From Ignavibacteriota bacterium (lineage in GTDB: Bacteria; Bacteroidota; Ignavibacteria; SZUA-365): a DNA stretch of 64,000 nucleotides. Shown piece by piece: positions 1 through 9,278 of the stretch (its first letter is position 1; each line of letters opens with the position of its first letter). A program made the translations under genes and the position numbers. The notes beneath the pieces were generated by a model. It was not told where the DNA came from and searched no databases. It was given only the letters and a program-made list of their open reading frames with translations. The DNA is taken from assembly GCA_016218045.1 (NCBI GenBank), contig JACRFB010000045.1:124001-188000 (forward strand), written 5' to 3'.

Positions 1-602
1 GTCCGAATCTCCCGCTGTTCCGGCGCAAAGGGATACGCGGTTCCGCGTATCACCGCGGCCGATCCCTGCACGGGCAGGACGCCCGCGCCGCTGTTGAGTC
101 GGCCCGGTGTGCGCAGTTGGTTGTAGGACATGGACGCGGGAAAGAAATGACAGGGCCTGCAGGCGTTGTCCGCGGGCAGCTCCGTGTGGAAGCGGTGCAG
201 TTGTTTCGTGCGCAGTGCAGAGCCGTTTCCGCCGTCGATGTGGCACGTGTTGCAGTCGGCTTGTGCGGGAAGCATGTGCCATGATCGCGCGCGGGCACCT
301 GCAAGCACAGGCAGGTATCCGCCATCGGGGATGCCCGCCGCGTGCACACGCCCGAGCGAATCGGACGGCGGGAGCGTGATACGCCCGCCATCGGGGCGCA
401 GCAGAACCATGGTGGAACCAGCGGCGGGACTGCCTCCCGCGTATGCGTTGAACACGGTGCCTGCAACACCGAAGCCGGGGTGACAACCCGTACACGACTC
501 GCCGGGAACATGTGTGCGTTGGCCCGGCGCGGGCGACACACACCAGAACACGGCGAACACGGTTAGAATTGCGCGGCGGCTCCCCGATTGGTTCGTCGAC
601 AT
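1..602 (-). CDS. Exported multiheme c-type cytochrome, C-terminus off the window edge
   Basis: Reading the minus strand from ATG at 602-600 gives an open frame that runs off the left edge after about 200 codons. A GAGGA ribosome site lies about 8 nt before the ATG. Residues 1-30 form a signal peptide: a short basic stretch (SRR), then a hydrophobic core (ILTVFAVFWCV). Three CxxCH haem-binding motifs follow: CTGCH near residue 38, CNTCH near 117 and CRPCH near 141. The protein should be periplasmic or outer-membrane associated and carry haem c covalently. The spacing does not match a multihaem family I can name, so the electron donor and acceptor are unknown. It is divergent from the oxidoreductase at 709. 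The CxxCH motifs sit in one continuous frame, which supports this reading over the overlapping frames. Confidence 0.8.
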   Translation of the reverse strand, partial: MSTNQSGSRRAILTVFAVFWCVSPAPGQRTHVPGESCTGCHPGFGVAGTVFNAYAGGSPAAGSTMVLLRPDGGRITLPPSDSLGRVHAAGIPDGGYLPVLAGARARSWHMLPAQADCNTCHIDGGNGSALRTKQLHRFHTELPADNACRPCHFFPASMSYNQLRTPGRLNSGAGVLPVQGSAAVIRGTAYPFAPEQREIR

Positions 603-708
603 CACATGTCCTCAGTTTGCGGAAGGGAAACAGAACCGAAGCGGGAATGTGTTATTTTTCCGGCTTCCGATCCAGCGTGTCCGGCCCGCGAGCCGGATCA
701 AATGAAAG

Positions 709-3087
709 ATGGTATCAATGCAACGAATACACGAAGAACTCCAGCTCCTCGATCGTGCCGCCGCCTACGATCTGGCGGTGGAGGCGCGCACACCCTCGTA
801 CTGCGCCGGGTGCCCCCATCGCGGAACATCGAGCGCGATACTCGAGCTGCGCGCGCGCCTCATCGATCCGGACTACATGCGCCGCGTGCACGGTACGGAA
901 CCGGTCGACATCATCGCCCACGGCGGCATCGGCTGCTACTCGCTCAACTTCCTCCCGCCATTTCGCGACATGCACAACATGGCGGCGATGGGATTGGGCG
1001 GCGCGGCCGGCATGGGCGCGTATCCCTTCACGAAGAACAAACACTACGTCCTGTGCGGCGACTCGACGTTTTTCCATTCCGAGATGTCGACACTGTCGAA
1101 CGCAATCAAGGACAGGCAGGACATCCTCTACATCATACTCGACAACAAAAACACCGCGATGACGGGGCATCAGGTGACCGCGGGCTCGGCGTACGACATC
1201 ATGGGATACAAGACGATACAGCAGGACATCGAATCGGTGGTCCGCGGCATGGACCGCGACGGCCAGGTGTTCCTGCGCCGCGTCAATCCCACCGACCGCG
1301 ACACGTATCTGGAACTGCTCGAGCACGCCTTCCTGCGCGACGGTGTGCGCGTCGTCGTCGCCGATCGCGAGTGCGGCATCACGTTTCACAAGCGTAAACG
1401 CGCCGCCGCACGCGCGGTGATCCGGCGTGAGGGTTTTCTGCGGCGCGAGAAACACATCAACGTCGCGGCGGAGACCTGCGAGAACTGCCGCGAGTGTACG
1501 CTCGCAACCGGATGTCCCGGACTGACGATCGTCGACACGCCGTACGGCGAAAAAATCGGCATTGATCCGAGCATCTGTGTCGATGACACGTATTGCACCA
1601 AGGTCAAGGCCTGTCCCTCCTTCGAGGAGGTGCACATCACGCGCCGGTCGGCTCCGCCCGCGCGCACAGGGACCTGGGACCTCTGGATGCGGGATGTGCC
1701 CGAACCCGCGCATCCGCTGCTCGGCGACGCCGAGGGACAGAGGCGCAGCTTCGCGGTGTTTGTCCCGGGCGTAGGGGGTATGGGACTCGGCTTTGTCGCC
1801 AAGCTGCTGACACAGGCGGGGGCGAAAGAGGACTATGAAGTCCGATTTTATCACCAGAAGGGCCTGGCGCAGCGGAACGGCGCCGTGGTTTCGCACGTCC
1901 TGTATTCCACGCCCGGCCTGCGACTTTCGCAGCGCATTCCCGAGGGCAAGGCCGATCTCGTTCTCGGACTCGACTATCTCGAAACGCTGCGCGGCCTGCG
2001 TGTCGCCTCGCCCGGCCGCACGGAGGTGATCTGCAATACCGCCGAGACGCCCACCATCCTGATGCTGACCGGCGAGGACGCCTTCCCCGAGGGCATCGAG
2101 CCGCGCATCCGCGCTATCGTGGGTGACGACCGTTATTTCGGCGCGGATTTCTTCGCGCTGTCGGAGCATTTTTTCGGCAACCGCCTGTACGCAAATCTCA
2201 TGATGCTCGGCTCGGCGTATCAGCGCGGCGTGCTTCCGCTCCGCTCCTCGACGATAGAGGACACGATACGCGAATCCGTCAAGAAGGACGAGCGCGAGAA
2301 CAATCTGCGTGCATTCCGCGTCGGGCGGCGCCTCGTGGCCTTTCCCGACATGCTTGCTCCCGCGATATCCGCATCCGGCACACCCGGCGTGGTCGAGACA
2401 AAACGCGCGGCGCTCGGTCGCGCGGGCGAGGTCTACGTGCGGCGCATGGCGGAGCTGCGCGCGCGCATGGACGCGTTGGGCGAGACGGATCACGACGACT
2501 TTGCACGACGGTATGCGGACCTCGTCCAATACGACGGCACCTCCTACGCGGAGCGGTACGCGGCCGCCGTGCAGCGCGTGTACGAAGCCGAAACAGCGGG
2601 CGGGGCTGATCCCGACGCAACACGCGCCGTGATCTGGAACCTCGCGAAAGTGATGGCAATAAAGGACGAAGTGTGGGTGGCGCATCTTCTGACGAGCGAC
2701 GAGAAACGTGCCTCCGACCGCGCGCGCTACGACATCGATCCCGCCCGCGGCGATCGCATTCGCTACGTACACATCAACAGGCCGCATTTCGACATCCTCG
2801 GGTACCGGCTCGAGTGGGACATGCGGACCCGCGACTGGATGCTGCACGGAATGAAACATCTTCGATTCCTGCGCCGTCTGCTACCGCGCTGGCATGCGCG
2901 CGAGAAGTCCTTCCGCGACTGGTACGAGGCCGAGGTGATCGGCGCCTATCTCGCCGGCCGTTTCCCGAATCGTGACGCCGCGATTGCCGCGCTCAACGCG
3001 CCCGCCTCCTGCACCGGGTATCGCGAGGTCGTCTACCCCAAACATGAACGCGCGCGCGCCCTGGTCCTGTCGCTGCTTGCACAGTGA
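709..3087 (+). CDS. Indolepyruvate:ferredoxin oxidoreductase-like protein, fused type, lacking the N-terminal domain
   Basis: About 792 residues. Residues 30-190 resemble the thiamine-diphosphate-binding domain of the IorA/2-oxoacid:ferredoxin oxidoreductase family, with YCAGCPHRG near 32 and a TPP/Mg motif GDSTFFH...DNKNTAMTG near 122-158. A cysteine-rich iron-sulfur segment follows (CENCRECTLATGCPG near 258, CVDDTYC...CP near 290). From about 345 comes the gamma-type 2-oxoacid reductase domain (GVGGMGLGF, KGLAQRNGAVVSH), and the last 250 residues resemble the C-terminal domain of long fused proteins (DUF6537-like). Full fused members are roughly 1,150 residues and begin with a pyrimidine-binding domain that is absent here; an in-frame TGA lies just upstream at 703-705. 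ATG at 718 is an alternative start. Expected chemistry is CoA-dependent oxidative decarboxylation of an aryl 2-oxoacid with ferredoxin, but activity without the missing domain is uncertain. Confidence 0.75.
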   Translation: MVSMQRIHEELQLLDRAAAYDLAVEARTPSYCAGCPHRGTSSAILELRARLIDPDYMRRVHGTEPVDIIAHGGIGCYSLNFLPPFRDMHNMAAMGLGGAAGMGAYPFTKNKHYVLCGDSTFFHSEMSTLSNAIKDRQDILYIILDNKNTAMTGHQVTAGSAYDIMGYKTIQQDIESVVRGMDRDGQVFLRRVNPTDRDTYLELLEHAFLRDGVRVVVADRECGITFHKRKRAAARAVIRREGFLRREKHINVAAETCENCRECTLATGCPGLTIVDTPYGEKIGIDPSICVDDTYCTKVKACPSFEEVHITRRSAPPARTGTWDLWMRDVPEPAHPLLGDAEGQRRSFAVFVPGVGGMGLGFVAKLLTQAGAKEDYEVRFYHQKGLAQRNGAVVSHVLYSTPGLRLSQRIPEGKADLVLGLDYLETLRGLRVASPGRTEVICNTAETPTILMLTGEDAFPEGIEPRIRAIVGDDRYFGADFFALSEHFFGNRLYANLMMLGSAYQRGVLPLRSSTIEDTIRESVKKDERENNLRAFRVGRRLVAFPDMLAPAISASGTPGVVETKRAALGRAGEVYVRRMAELRARMDALGETDHDDFARRYADLVQYDGTSYAERYAAAVQRVYEAETAGGADPDATRAVIWNLAKVMAIKDEVWVAHLLTSDEKRASDRARYDIDPARGDRIRYVHINRPHFDILGYRLEWDMRTRDWMLHGMKHLRFLRRLLPRWHAREKSFRDWYEAEVIGAYLAGRFPNRDAAIAALNAPASCTGYREVVYPKHERARALVLSLLAQ

Positions 3088-3132
3088 CCGGCACGCGGAC
3101 CATTCCAGTCATTCCTGATCAAGGACACCGCC

Positions 3133-3615
3133 ATGGAACTGTTCATCGTCCCACTCGAAAAGCCCGAGCACGTGAACGTGATACTCGGCCAGTCGCATTT
3201 TATCAAGACCGTCGAGGATCTGTACGAGGTGATCGTGCAATCGAATCCCGCCATACGATTCGGCATCGCCTTCTGCGAGGCATCGGGCCCCTCGCTGGTG
3301 CGCTGGGTCGGCAACGACGACGCCCTCGTTGCACTCGCGCAGGAAAATGCCCTGCGTATCGGCGCCGGGCACAGCTTCCTGATCTTCCTCGACAATGGCT
3401 TCCCGATCAACATTCTTAATGCCGTAAAAAACGTGCCCGAGGTGGCGCGGATTTTCTGTGCCACCGCAAATCCCACCCAGGTGATTGTTGCGCAGACCGA
3501 ACAGGGGCGAGGCATTCTCGGGGTGGTTGACGGTAATTCACCGAACGGCATCGAAAGCGAGAGCGACATCGCCGATCGACTCGGTTTTCTCCGGAGAATC
3601 GGGTACAAACTGTAA
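3133..3615 (+). CDS. Adenosine-specific kinase family protein (PF04008)
   Basis: A 160-residue cytoplasmic protein matching, over its whole length, the small family annotated as adenosine-specific kinase (COG1839). Hallmarks are [17 protein letters not shown] near 16, [12 protein letters not shown] near 52, [15 protein letters not shown] near 74, the central [23 protein letters not shown] near 95 and [18 protein letters not shown] near 121. The last two blocks are the best conserved. The start has an AAGGA-type site about 9 nt upstream (position 3120). The gene follows the oxidoreductase by 45 bp and may be co-transcribed. The biochemical role is poorly established: the name rests on little work, and ligand-binding regulator roles are possible. 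Family assignment is secure from the motifs; substrate is not. Confidence 0.85.
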   Translation: MELFIVPLEKPEHVNVILGQSHFIKTVEDLYEVIVQSNPAIRFGIAFCEASGPSLVRWVGNDDALVALAQENALRIGAGHSFLIFLDNGFPINILNAVKNVPEVARIFCATANPTQVIVAQTEQGRGILGVVDGNSPNGIESESDIADRLGFLRRIGYKL

Positions 3616-3842
3616 AATTTTTACATTTTCAGAGGATCGTCTCGGGAGGGGATACTCCAAGGTCTTGTTTTCAAAGAAGTCGGAGTCGTTTTGCGTATTT
3701 TGCAATCCTCTTCGACTTCTTCCTTCATTTCAGGCCGAATCCTGCACTATTTGCAAACGGCATATGAATTGAAGCGTCGGAAGCAGCAGTGTTCCACCGA
3801 ATCCCGGAATGGAACAACCGAGCACGAAGACCGGAAGATGTT

Positions 3843-6800
3843 ATGGACGAATCTGGTGTGAAGACAGGCGCAAAAAGTGTGAGAAAGAAAATCCTGCAGT
3901 GGAAAACACTCCTGCGGACCGGCATGTTCGCGTGTTTTCTCCTGATTTTCGGATACGGACTCGTTCAGCTCGACGCCATCCTCTCGAATCCGTCTGCCGG
4001 GGATGGCGCGGCCGAAGGGATACTCGTCGGGGCGGCGCAGATCCGCACCGTCGGTGCCGCATATTCGATGACGGCGCCGGGAGGGTTCCGTCAATTGTTC
4101 TCGACTCCGTTTTTCCACGTCGTTTTCTATACCTTCATCGCACTGGCCATCGTGTGGGTACTGCTGTACCTGCAGAGCAGGAAGATGCGGGACGAGAGCA
4201 CCGATCTCCGCACGCGTGTTCATCACCTGAGCCAGGAACTTGAGGGTGCGCGCGAGGAATTCGCCCGCGAAATAGCGGAATACCGCGCGATGCTGAACGC
4301 GGCCAGCGAGAATGAGCGTTCGTTCCGCAATTTGTACGAGACCACGGGGACGCCCACCGTCGTCATGAATGAGGACACGACCATCGCCATGGTCAACGGC
4401 GAGTTCGAGCGACTGACAGGATACAATCGCGCGAATATCGAAGGACGGCTCAGTCTCACGGAGTTTGTGCATCCCGAGGATGTCGCGCGTGTGCTCGATC
4501 ATCACCGGCTGCGCCGCGTCGAACCGTCCAGAACCCCGACGAGTTGCGAATTCCGTTTTCTCACGCCCGCGGGCGACATCCGCTCGGCCATCGCATACGT
4601 GTCGATACTCCCCGGCGGCCGCCAGAGCATCGTGTCGCTGATGGATCTGACCGAGAAGAAACGCGCCGAACAACACATCCGGCTTCTTGCGCACGCGATG
4701 CAGAGCGTCAGCGAATGTGTCAGCATCACGGATCTCGACGACAGAATACTTTTTGTGAACACGGCCTTCCTGGAGACATACGGCTACGGCTTCGACGAAT
4801 TGAAAGGGACGTGTATCCGAGATCTGCGACCTGCGAACGAGGACGCAATTCCGGATATCCTCGAGAAGACGTTGCACGGCGGCTGGCATGGTGAGATTCT
4901 CAATGTGCGCAAGAACGGCCAGACCTTCCCGATCGAGTTGTCGACAAGTGTCGTGCTCGACGACAACGGGGCGCCGGCGGCGCTTGTGGGAATCGCCGAA
5001 GACATCACGGTGCGCCGCGCGGAAACCACGCGGCTGACGCGGCTGAACGAGTGTATGCTCGCGTTCGGTTCCGAATCCGTGCACAACATCGACCGGCTTG
5101 TCGCGCTGAGCGGAGAACTGCTCGGCGGCGACTGTGCCTTCTACAACCGGCTCGAAGGGGATGTGCTGCGCAGCGTGGGCATGTGGCGCGCGCCGGAGGG
5201 CGCGGGTACGGTCGATCAGGCGCGTGGACATGTGTGTTACGATCTGATCGGCGAGGGCACCACCACGGTGCGGCTGTTCCGCGCGCTTCAGTCGTCCGCG
5301 TATCGCGAGACCGATCCTATCGTCCGCGAATACGGGTTCGAAACATATCTCGGTGCGACGGTGTCCTTCGGCGGCGCGGTCGTGGGATCCCTGTGTGTGC
5401 TGTACGCCGGTGATGCCTCGCCGAGCGAAAGCGATTTCCGTCTGCTCGCGGTCGTTGCGACGGCGATCGGCGTCGAGGAGGAGCGGAACCGGTCCGCCGA
5501 AGCGCTGCGCCGCAGCGAGGAGCGGTATCGTTCGCTGTTCGAGAACGCGGTGACGGGTGTGTACCGCACGACGATCGAGGGCACGATCACCGATTGCAAC
5601 GACGCCTTCGCGCGGATTCTCGGCGCCGCGGCGCGGGAGGATCTGGTCGGCGTGAACAGCGTGCGTTTTTATCACAACCCAAAATCGCGCGAACATTTTG
5701 TGGAGGAACTGCGCCGCACGGGTATGCTGACCTCGCACGAGGTGCGTTTGCGCCGCACGGATGGAGCGGAGGTATGGGCGCTGCTCAGCACGCGCCTGCT
5801 CGACGACGGGTCCATTCTGGGCACGATGGTCGACATCAGCAGGCGCAAGGACGCCGAGCGCGCGCTGCAGGATTCGGAAACGCGCTACCGTCTTCTGTTC
5901 GAAAACAATCCCTTCCCGATGTGGGTATTCGACACCGAGACACACGCGTTCCTCGCGGTCAACGAAGCGGCCGTCGGGCATTACGGCTACTCGCGCGAGG
6001 AGTTTTTGGACATGACAATCCGCGACATCCGCCCGCACGAGGACGTGCCTCGCCTGCTCGACTCGATACAGCGGAAGGGCGACGACATCGAGCACGCGGG
6101 CGTCTGGCGACACCATAAGAAGGACGGCAGCGAGATACTCGTGGAGATCACGGCGCACCCGCTCATGTTTGCGGGCCGGCGCGCCGAGATGGTGCTGGCC
6201 GCCGACATCACCGAACGCCTCCGCACCGAGGAACAGAAACGCCGCTACACCGAGGAACTGCAGCAGCTCAACGCGAGCAAGGACAAGTTCTTCTCGATCA
6301 TATCGCACGATTTGCGCAGTCCGCTCAGCACGTTGCACGGGTATGCCGAGATGCTTGCGGGCGATTCCGAATCGTTCGGGCCCGAGACGATCAAGACGAT
6401 CGCCGGGAGCATGTACTCGCTGACGCACCGTGTGCACGCCCTGCTCGAAAATCTGCTCGAGTGGTCGCGGCTGCAGGCCGGGCGAATGGAATATCAGCCC
6501 ATCAAAATCGACATGCACGAACTGGTCGACGATGTGATCGATCTGTTGCGCGAGAGCGCGCTGCGCAAGAACATCGACATTCGCGTGCACCTGAACGGGC
6601 ACTCGTACGCGCGGGCCGATCAACGCATGATCCGTTCGGTGGTGCAGAACCTTCTGACGAACGCGGTGAAATTCAATCGGCGCGACGGGGTGATCACGGT
6701 CGACGCCGCGCAGAACGGCGACACGCTTGTTGTATCGGTGAGCGACAACGGCGTCGGCATCAGTCCCGAGGCCGTCGACCGCCTGTTCCGTATCGGCGTG

Positions 6801-6962
6801 AACCACAGCACGCCGGGCACGGCCGATGAGCAGGGGAGCGGACTCGGCCTCATCCTGTGCAAGGAACTCGTCGAGATGAATCACGGACGCATCTGGGTCG
6901 AAAGCCGGCCGGGTGAAGGCAGCACCTTCTCGTTTTCACTGCCGTACTGGGTGAACGGCTGA
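3843..6962 (+). CDS. Membrane-anchored sensor histidine kinase with four PAS domains and one GAF domain
   Basis: 1,039 residues from ATG 3843, preferred over an upstream in-frame GTG at 3789 because a GGAAG site sits 5 nt before it. Two membrane segments (about 24-43 and 90-110) bracket a short extracytoplasmic loop; a coiled coil (113-157) leads into PAS repeats at about 158-275, 283-400, 555-670 and 680-795, with a GAF domain near 405-540. The kinase core is complete: H box ISHDLRSPLSTLHGY, N box NLLTNAVKF, G1 SDNGVGI and G2 GSGLGL. It should autophosphorylate on the H-box histidine and pass phosphate to a response regulator. No receiver domain is present and no regulator gene is adjacent, so its partner lies elsewhere. 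Ligands of the PAS and GAF domains cannot be told; no haem or flavin motif is obvious. Confidence 0.9.
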   Translation: MDESGVKTGAKSVRKKILQWKTLLRTGMFACFLLIFGYGLVQLDAILSNPSAGDGAAEGILVGAAQIRTVGAAYSMTAPGGFRQLFSTPFFHVVFYTFIALAIVWVLLYLQSRKMRDESTDLRTRVHHLSQELEGAREEFAREIAEYRAMLNAASENERSFRNLYETTGTPTVVMNEDTTIAMVNGEFERLTGYNRANIEGRLSLTEFVHPEDVARVLDHHRLRRVEPSRTPTSCEFRFLTPAGDIRSAIAYVSILPGGRQSIVSLMDLTEKKRAEQHIRLLAHAMQSVSECVSITDLDDRILFVNTAFLETYGYGFDELKGTCIRDLRPANEDAIPDILEKTLHGGWHGEILNVRKNGQTFPIELSTSVVLDDNGAPAALVGIAEDITVRRAETTRLTRLNECMLAFGSESVHNIDRLVALSGELLGGDCAFYNRLEGDVLRSVGMWRAPEGAGTVDQARGHVCYDLIGEGTTTVRLFRALQSSAYRETDPIVREYGFETYLGATVSFGGAVVGSLCVLYAGDASPSESDFRLLAVVATAIGVEEERNRSAEALRRSEERYRSLFENAVTGVYRTTIEGTITDCNDAFARILGAAAREDLVGVNSVRFYHNPKSREHFVEELRRTGMLTSHEVRLRRTDGAEVWALLSTRLLDDGSILGTMVDISRRKDAERALQDSETRYRLLFENNPFPMWVFDTETHAFLAVNEAAVGHYGYSREEFLDMTIRDIRPHEDVPRLLDSIQRKGDDIEHAGVWRHHKKDGSEILVEITAHPLMFAGRRAEMVLAADITERLRTEEQKRRYTEELQQLNASKDKFFSIISHDLRSPLSTLHGYAEMLAGDSESFGPETIKTIAGSMYSLTHRVHALLENLLEWSRLQAGRMEYQPIKIDMHELVDDVIDLLRESALRKNIDIRVHLNGHSYARADQRMIRSVVQNLLTNAVKFNRRDGVITVDAAQNGDTLVVSVSDNGVGISPEAVDRLFRIGVNHSTPGTADEQGSGLGLILCKELVEMNHGRIWVESRPGEGSTFSFSLPYWVNG

Positions 6963-6969
6963 TACAGCG

Positions 6970-7020
6970 GCGGCGCTGAGCGCCGCCTGCTGCGCGGCCT
7001 TCACCATGCGGCCGCGCAGC
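6970..7020 (+). terminator. Two adjacent GC-rich hairpins after the histidine kinase
   Basis: Hairpin 1 pairs 6970-6977 with 6981-6988 (8 bp, 3-nt loop). Hairpin 2 pairs 6991-7000 with 7011-7020 (10 bp, 10-nt loop). They begin 7 nt after the kinase stop. Neither is followed by a T-run, so a role as a Rho-independent terminator is uncertain; they could protect the mRNA 3' end. Confidence 0.45.
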
Positions 7021-7201
7021 GCAGATGTGCGTGCGCGTTACGTGCGTCGTCGAAGCACGGCGCGCGCGCATTTGACATTTCCGTGACACCGCGCGCCCCG
7101 GCGCGCGCGACATTTGCGGGAGATACGATCGATGATGCCGACAGGATTTTGTTATTTCCGACATCATTATCATTTTCCCGCATTCCCATTTTGGAGGAGT
7201 C

Positions 7202-9097
7202 ATGAAACACATCCACAGCGCCCTTATCGCGTGCGCCTTCCTCTGTGTGCTCGCCGGAAGCATGCTCGCGCAGCAGCGCGACACGGTTGTCATCCTGCAC
7301 ATCAATGACACACACGCGAACCTGCTGCCCTCGGGTCCGCGCGCGACCGACATGTCGCAGACCATGGGTGGTATCGCGCGTGCGGTCTCGTACGTCGGCG
7401 CGCAGAAAATGTCGGATCCGCAGACGCTGTTCATGCATGCCGGCGACATGTCGATCGGCGATCTCTTCTTCAACGGCTATTTCTCCCTCATCGAACTGGA
7501 ACTGCTGTCGGAGGCGAATCTCGACGTGATGTCGCTCGGCAATCACGAGTTCGATCTGGGCAGCGGCATTCTACTGTCCATACTCGACACGGCGCAGGTG
7601 CCGTTCCCTATACTGTGCGCAAACATGTCGGTGCTCGACGCCTCCGTCGCGCGGCTCGCCACGCACGTGCTCCCGCACACGACGCTGCTCTCGAAGGGCC
7701 ACAAAATCGGGGTGTTCGGGCTTGTCACACCCGAGGCGAACTTCATCTCCAATCCGCTGCCCGAAGTGTATCTCGAAGCGGATACGGCTCTGGCGCGCAT
7801 CATCCTTGCCGAGGTGCAGGCGCTGAAAGCCGACGGCTGCGAGGCGGTGATCCTTCTCTCACATCTCGGCCGCAACGGCGACATGCTCGTGGCGGAGACA
7901 TTCCCGGGCATCGATTTGATCATCGGGGCGCACGACCATTACGCCGAGACGGCCCCGCTGTACGTCACCAACACGGCGACGAACGCACGTGTGCCGATAG
8001 TGCAGGCAGGCGCGTTCTACCAGCACATCGGACGGGCGTCGCTGGTGTTTTCAGGCACGGCCCTGTCGGGCTTCGACTGGCAGCTCGTGCCGCTCGACGC
8101 GCGCGTCCCCGAGGAACCCACCACACGGACCATCGTCGACTTCCTCGCGACAGAACTTGAAACCACCTTCGGATATCCGCTCTTCACATCGACCGCAACA
8201 ACGGTCACCGAGACGCTCGAGGAACTGCCGTCGGATCCGACCAAAACCGGTTTCCACGATACGCCCGTCGCAAATCTCATCACCGACGCGTTCCGTGATT
8301 TCACCAAAACCTACATCGCCATCACGGCCTGCGGCGCCACGGCGCAGCCGCTGTACAAAGGTCCCGTCACGCCGAACGACGTCTTCCGCATGATCGGCTA
8401 CGGATTCAATCCAGTGACCTACGTCGGGTTCCGCGTGGTCTCCTTCGACATCTCAGGCGCGGCCATGCTTGTGGGCCTCGAGTTCGGGCTCTCGCAGATC
8501 GAACTCAGCGACGAATTTCTGGTACAGACATCCGGCATGGAATACGAGTACAATCCCGCGGCGCCGCCGTATCAACGCCTGCTCCCGGGCAAGGTGCTCG
8601 TAGGCGGGCAGCCGCTCGATCCCACCAAAAGATACACCGTCACCACCAACGAATTTGTGCTCGCCATCTTCAACGCCATCGTGCAGCAGTCCGGCATCGA
8701 CACACTCGGCAACATACAGGGCTACAACGATTTCACTGAACTGCAGGTGGTGCTGACCTATCTCGCGAAGAACTCGACCTACAGTCCGGTACGGCGCCGC
8801 GGACCTCTGCCTGTGCAGCGCCTGGAATCCGGCGTGCGCGCGCTTGCGCTCGGGCATTACCCGAATCCGGTGTCGAGCTCCACCGAGATCATCTTCGACA
8901 TCCCCGAGGCGGCGCAGACGACACTCACCGTCTACGACGCGGCGGGCAGGACGGTCGGTATCGTGGTCGACGCGCGGCTCGAGGCCGGGCGCCACACGCG
9001 GCATTTCGACGCCTCCGCGCTTGCGCCGGGCATGTACAGCTACGTGCTTCGCAGCGGCGTCGTCGTGAAGACACAGCGTCTTGTGAAGATCCAGTAA
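7202..9097 (+). CDS. Exported 5'-nucleotidase/UshA-type metallophosphatase with type IX tail
   Basis: 631 residues with a strong GGAGGAG ribosome site just before the ATG. Signal peptide residues 1-23. The N-terminal metallophosphoesterase domain shows the dinuclear metal motifs in order: HINDTH (33-38), HAGD (79-82), GNHEFD (113-118), LLSHLG and GAHDH (the GxHxH motif near 243). The 5'-nucleotidase C-terminal substrate-binding domain follows (about 330-520; ANLITDAFRDF). Residues about 550-631 are a type IX secretion sorting domain (YPNPVSSSTEIIF..., ending in LVKIQ). It should hydrolyse nucleotides or related phosphoesters outside the cell, surface-attached or released by the type IX system. 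Alone in its transcription unit as far as can be seen. Confidence 0.9.
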   Translation: MKHIHSALIACAFLCVLAGSMLAQQRDTVVILHINDTHANLLPSGPRATDMSQTMGGIARAVSYVGAQKMSDPQTLFMHAGDMSIGDLFFNGYFSLIELELLSEANLDVMSLGNHEFDLGSGILLSILDTAQVPFPILCANMSVLDASVARLATHVLPHTTLLSKGHKIGVFGLVTPEANFISNPLPEVYLEADTALARIILAEVQALKADGCEAVILLSHLGRNGDMLVAETFPGIDLIIGAHDHYAETAPLYVTNTATNARVPIVQAGAFYQHIGRASLVFSGTALSGFDWQLVPLDARVPEEPTTRTIVDFLATELETTFGYPLFTSTATTVTETLEELPSDPTKTGFHDTPVANLITDAFRDFTKTYIAITACGATAQPLYKGPVTPNDVFRMIGYGFNPVTYVGFRVVSFDISGAAMLVGLEFGLSQIELSDEFLVQTSGMEYEYNPAAPPYQRLLPGKVLVGGQPLDPTKRYTVTTNEFVLAIFNAIVQQSGIDTLGNIQGYNDFTELQVVLTYLAKNSTYSPVRRRGPLPVQRLESGVRALALGHYPNPVSSSTEIIFDIPEAAQTTLTVYDAAGRTVGIVVDARLEAGRHTRHFDASALAPGMYSYVLRSGVVVKTQRLVKIQ

Positions 9098-9120
9098 CCT
9101 GCACTTTGCAGGATTGTGCC

Positions 9121-9147
9121 GGGCGCTCCGCTGATTGCGGAGCGCCC
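9121..9147 (+). terminator. Hairpin after the 5'-nucleotidase
   Basis: A perfect 11-bp stem (9121-9131 with 9137-9147) around a 5-nt loop, 24 nt after the stop codon. The following sequence has only scattered T residues (GCATTTA). Likely the transcript end of the nucleotidase gene. Confidence 0.6.
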
Positions 9148-9207
9148 GCCGCATTTATGGGCTTCCACGGCAGAAAAGTCGTCGCAGCAGAATCATCACC
9201 GTGGGAG

Positions 9208-9238
9208 TTGAATGTCTGTTGCGCAGGCGCTAGATTTC
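9208..9238 (+). promoter_or_regulatory. Bacteroidota-type promoter before the caspase operon
   Basis: TTG at 9208-9210, 20-nt spacer, TAGATTTC at 9231-9238, ending 40 nt before the ATG at 9279. This matches the -33 TTG / -7 TAnnTTTG pattern described for Bacteroidota primary sigma factor except for the last base. Same spacing recurs before actA, rex and the gene at 63975. Confidence 0.5.
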
Positions 9239-9278
9239 CGGAAACTTCATCACTCACTCGACCACGGCCGTTTCCACT

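Noticed and set aside
715-2859. Minus-strand frame of 714 codons
   Set aside because: It is exactly antisense to the oxidoreductase gene and has no family motif or ribosome site.
3747-6884. Minus-strand frame of 1,045 codons
   Set aside because: It mirrors the histidine kinase in GC-rich DNA. The plus-strand frame has complete PAS, GAF and kinase motifs.
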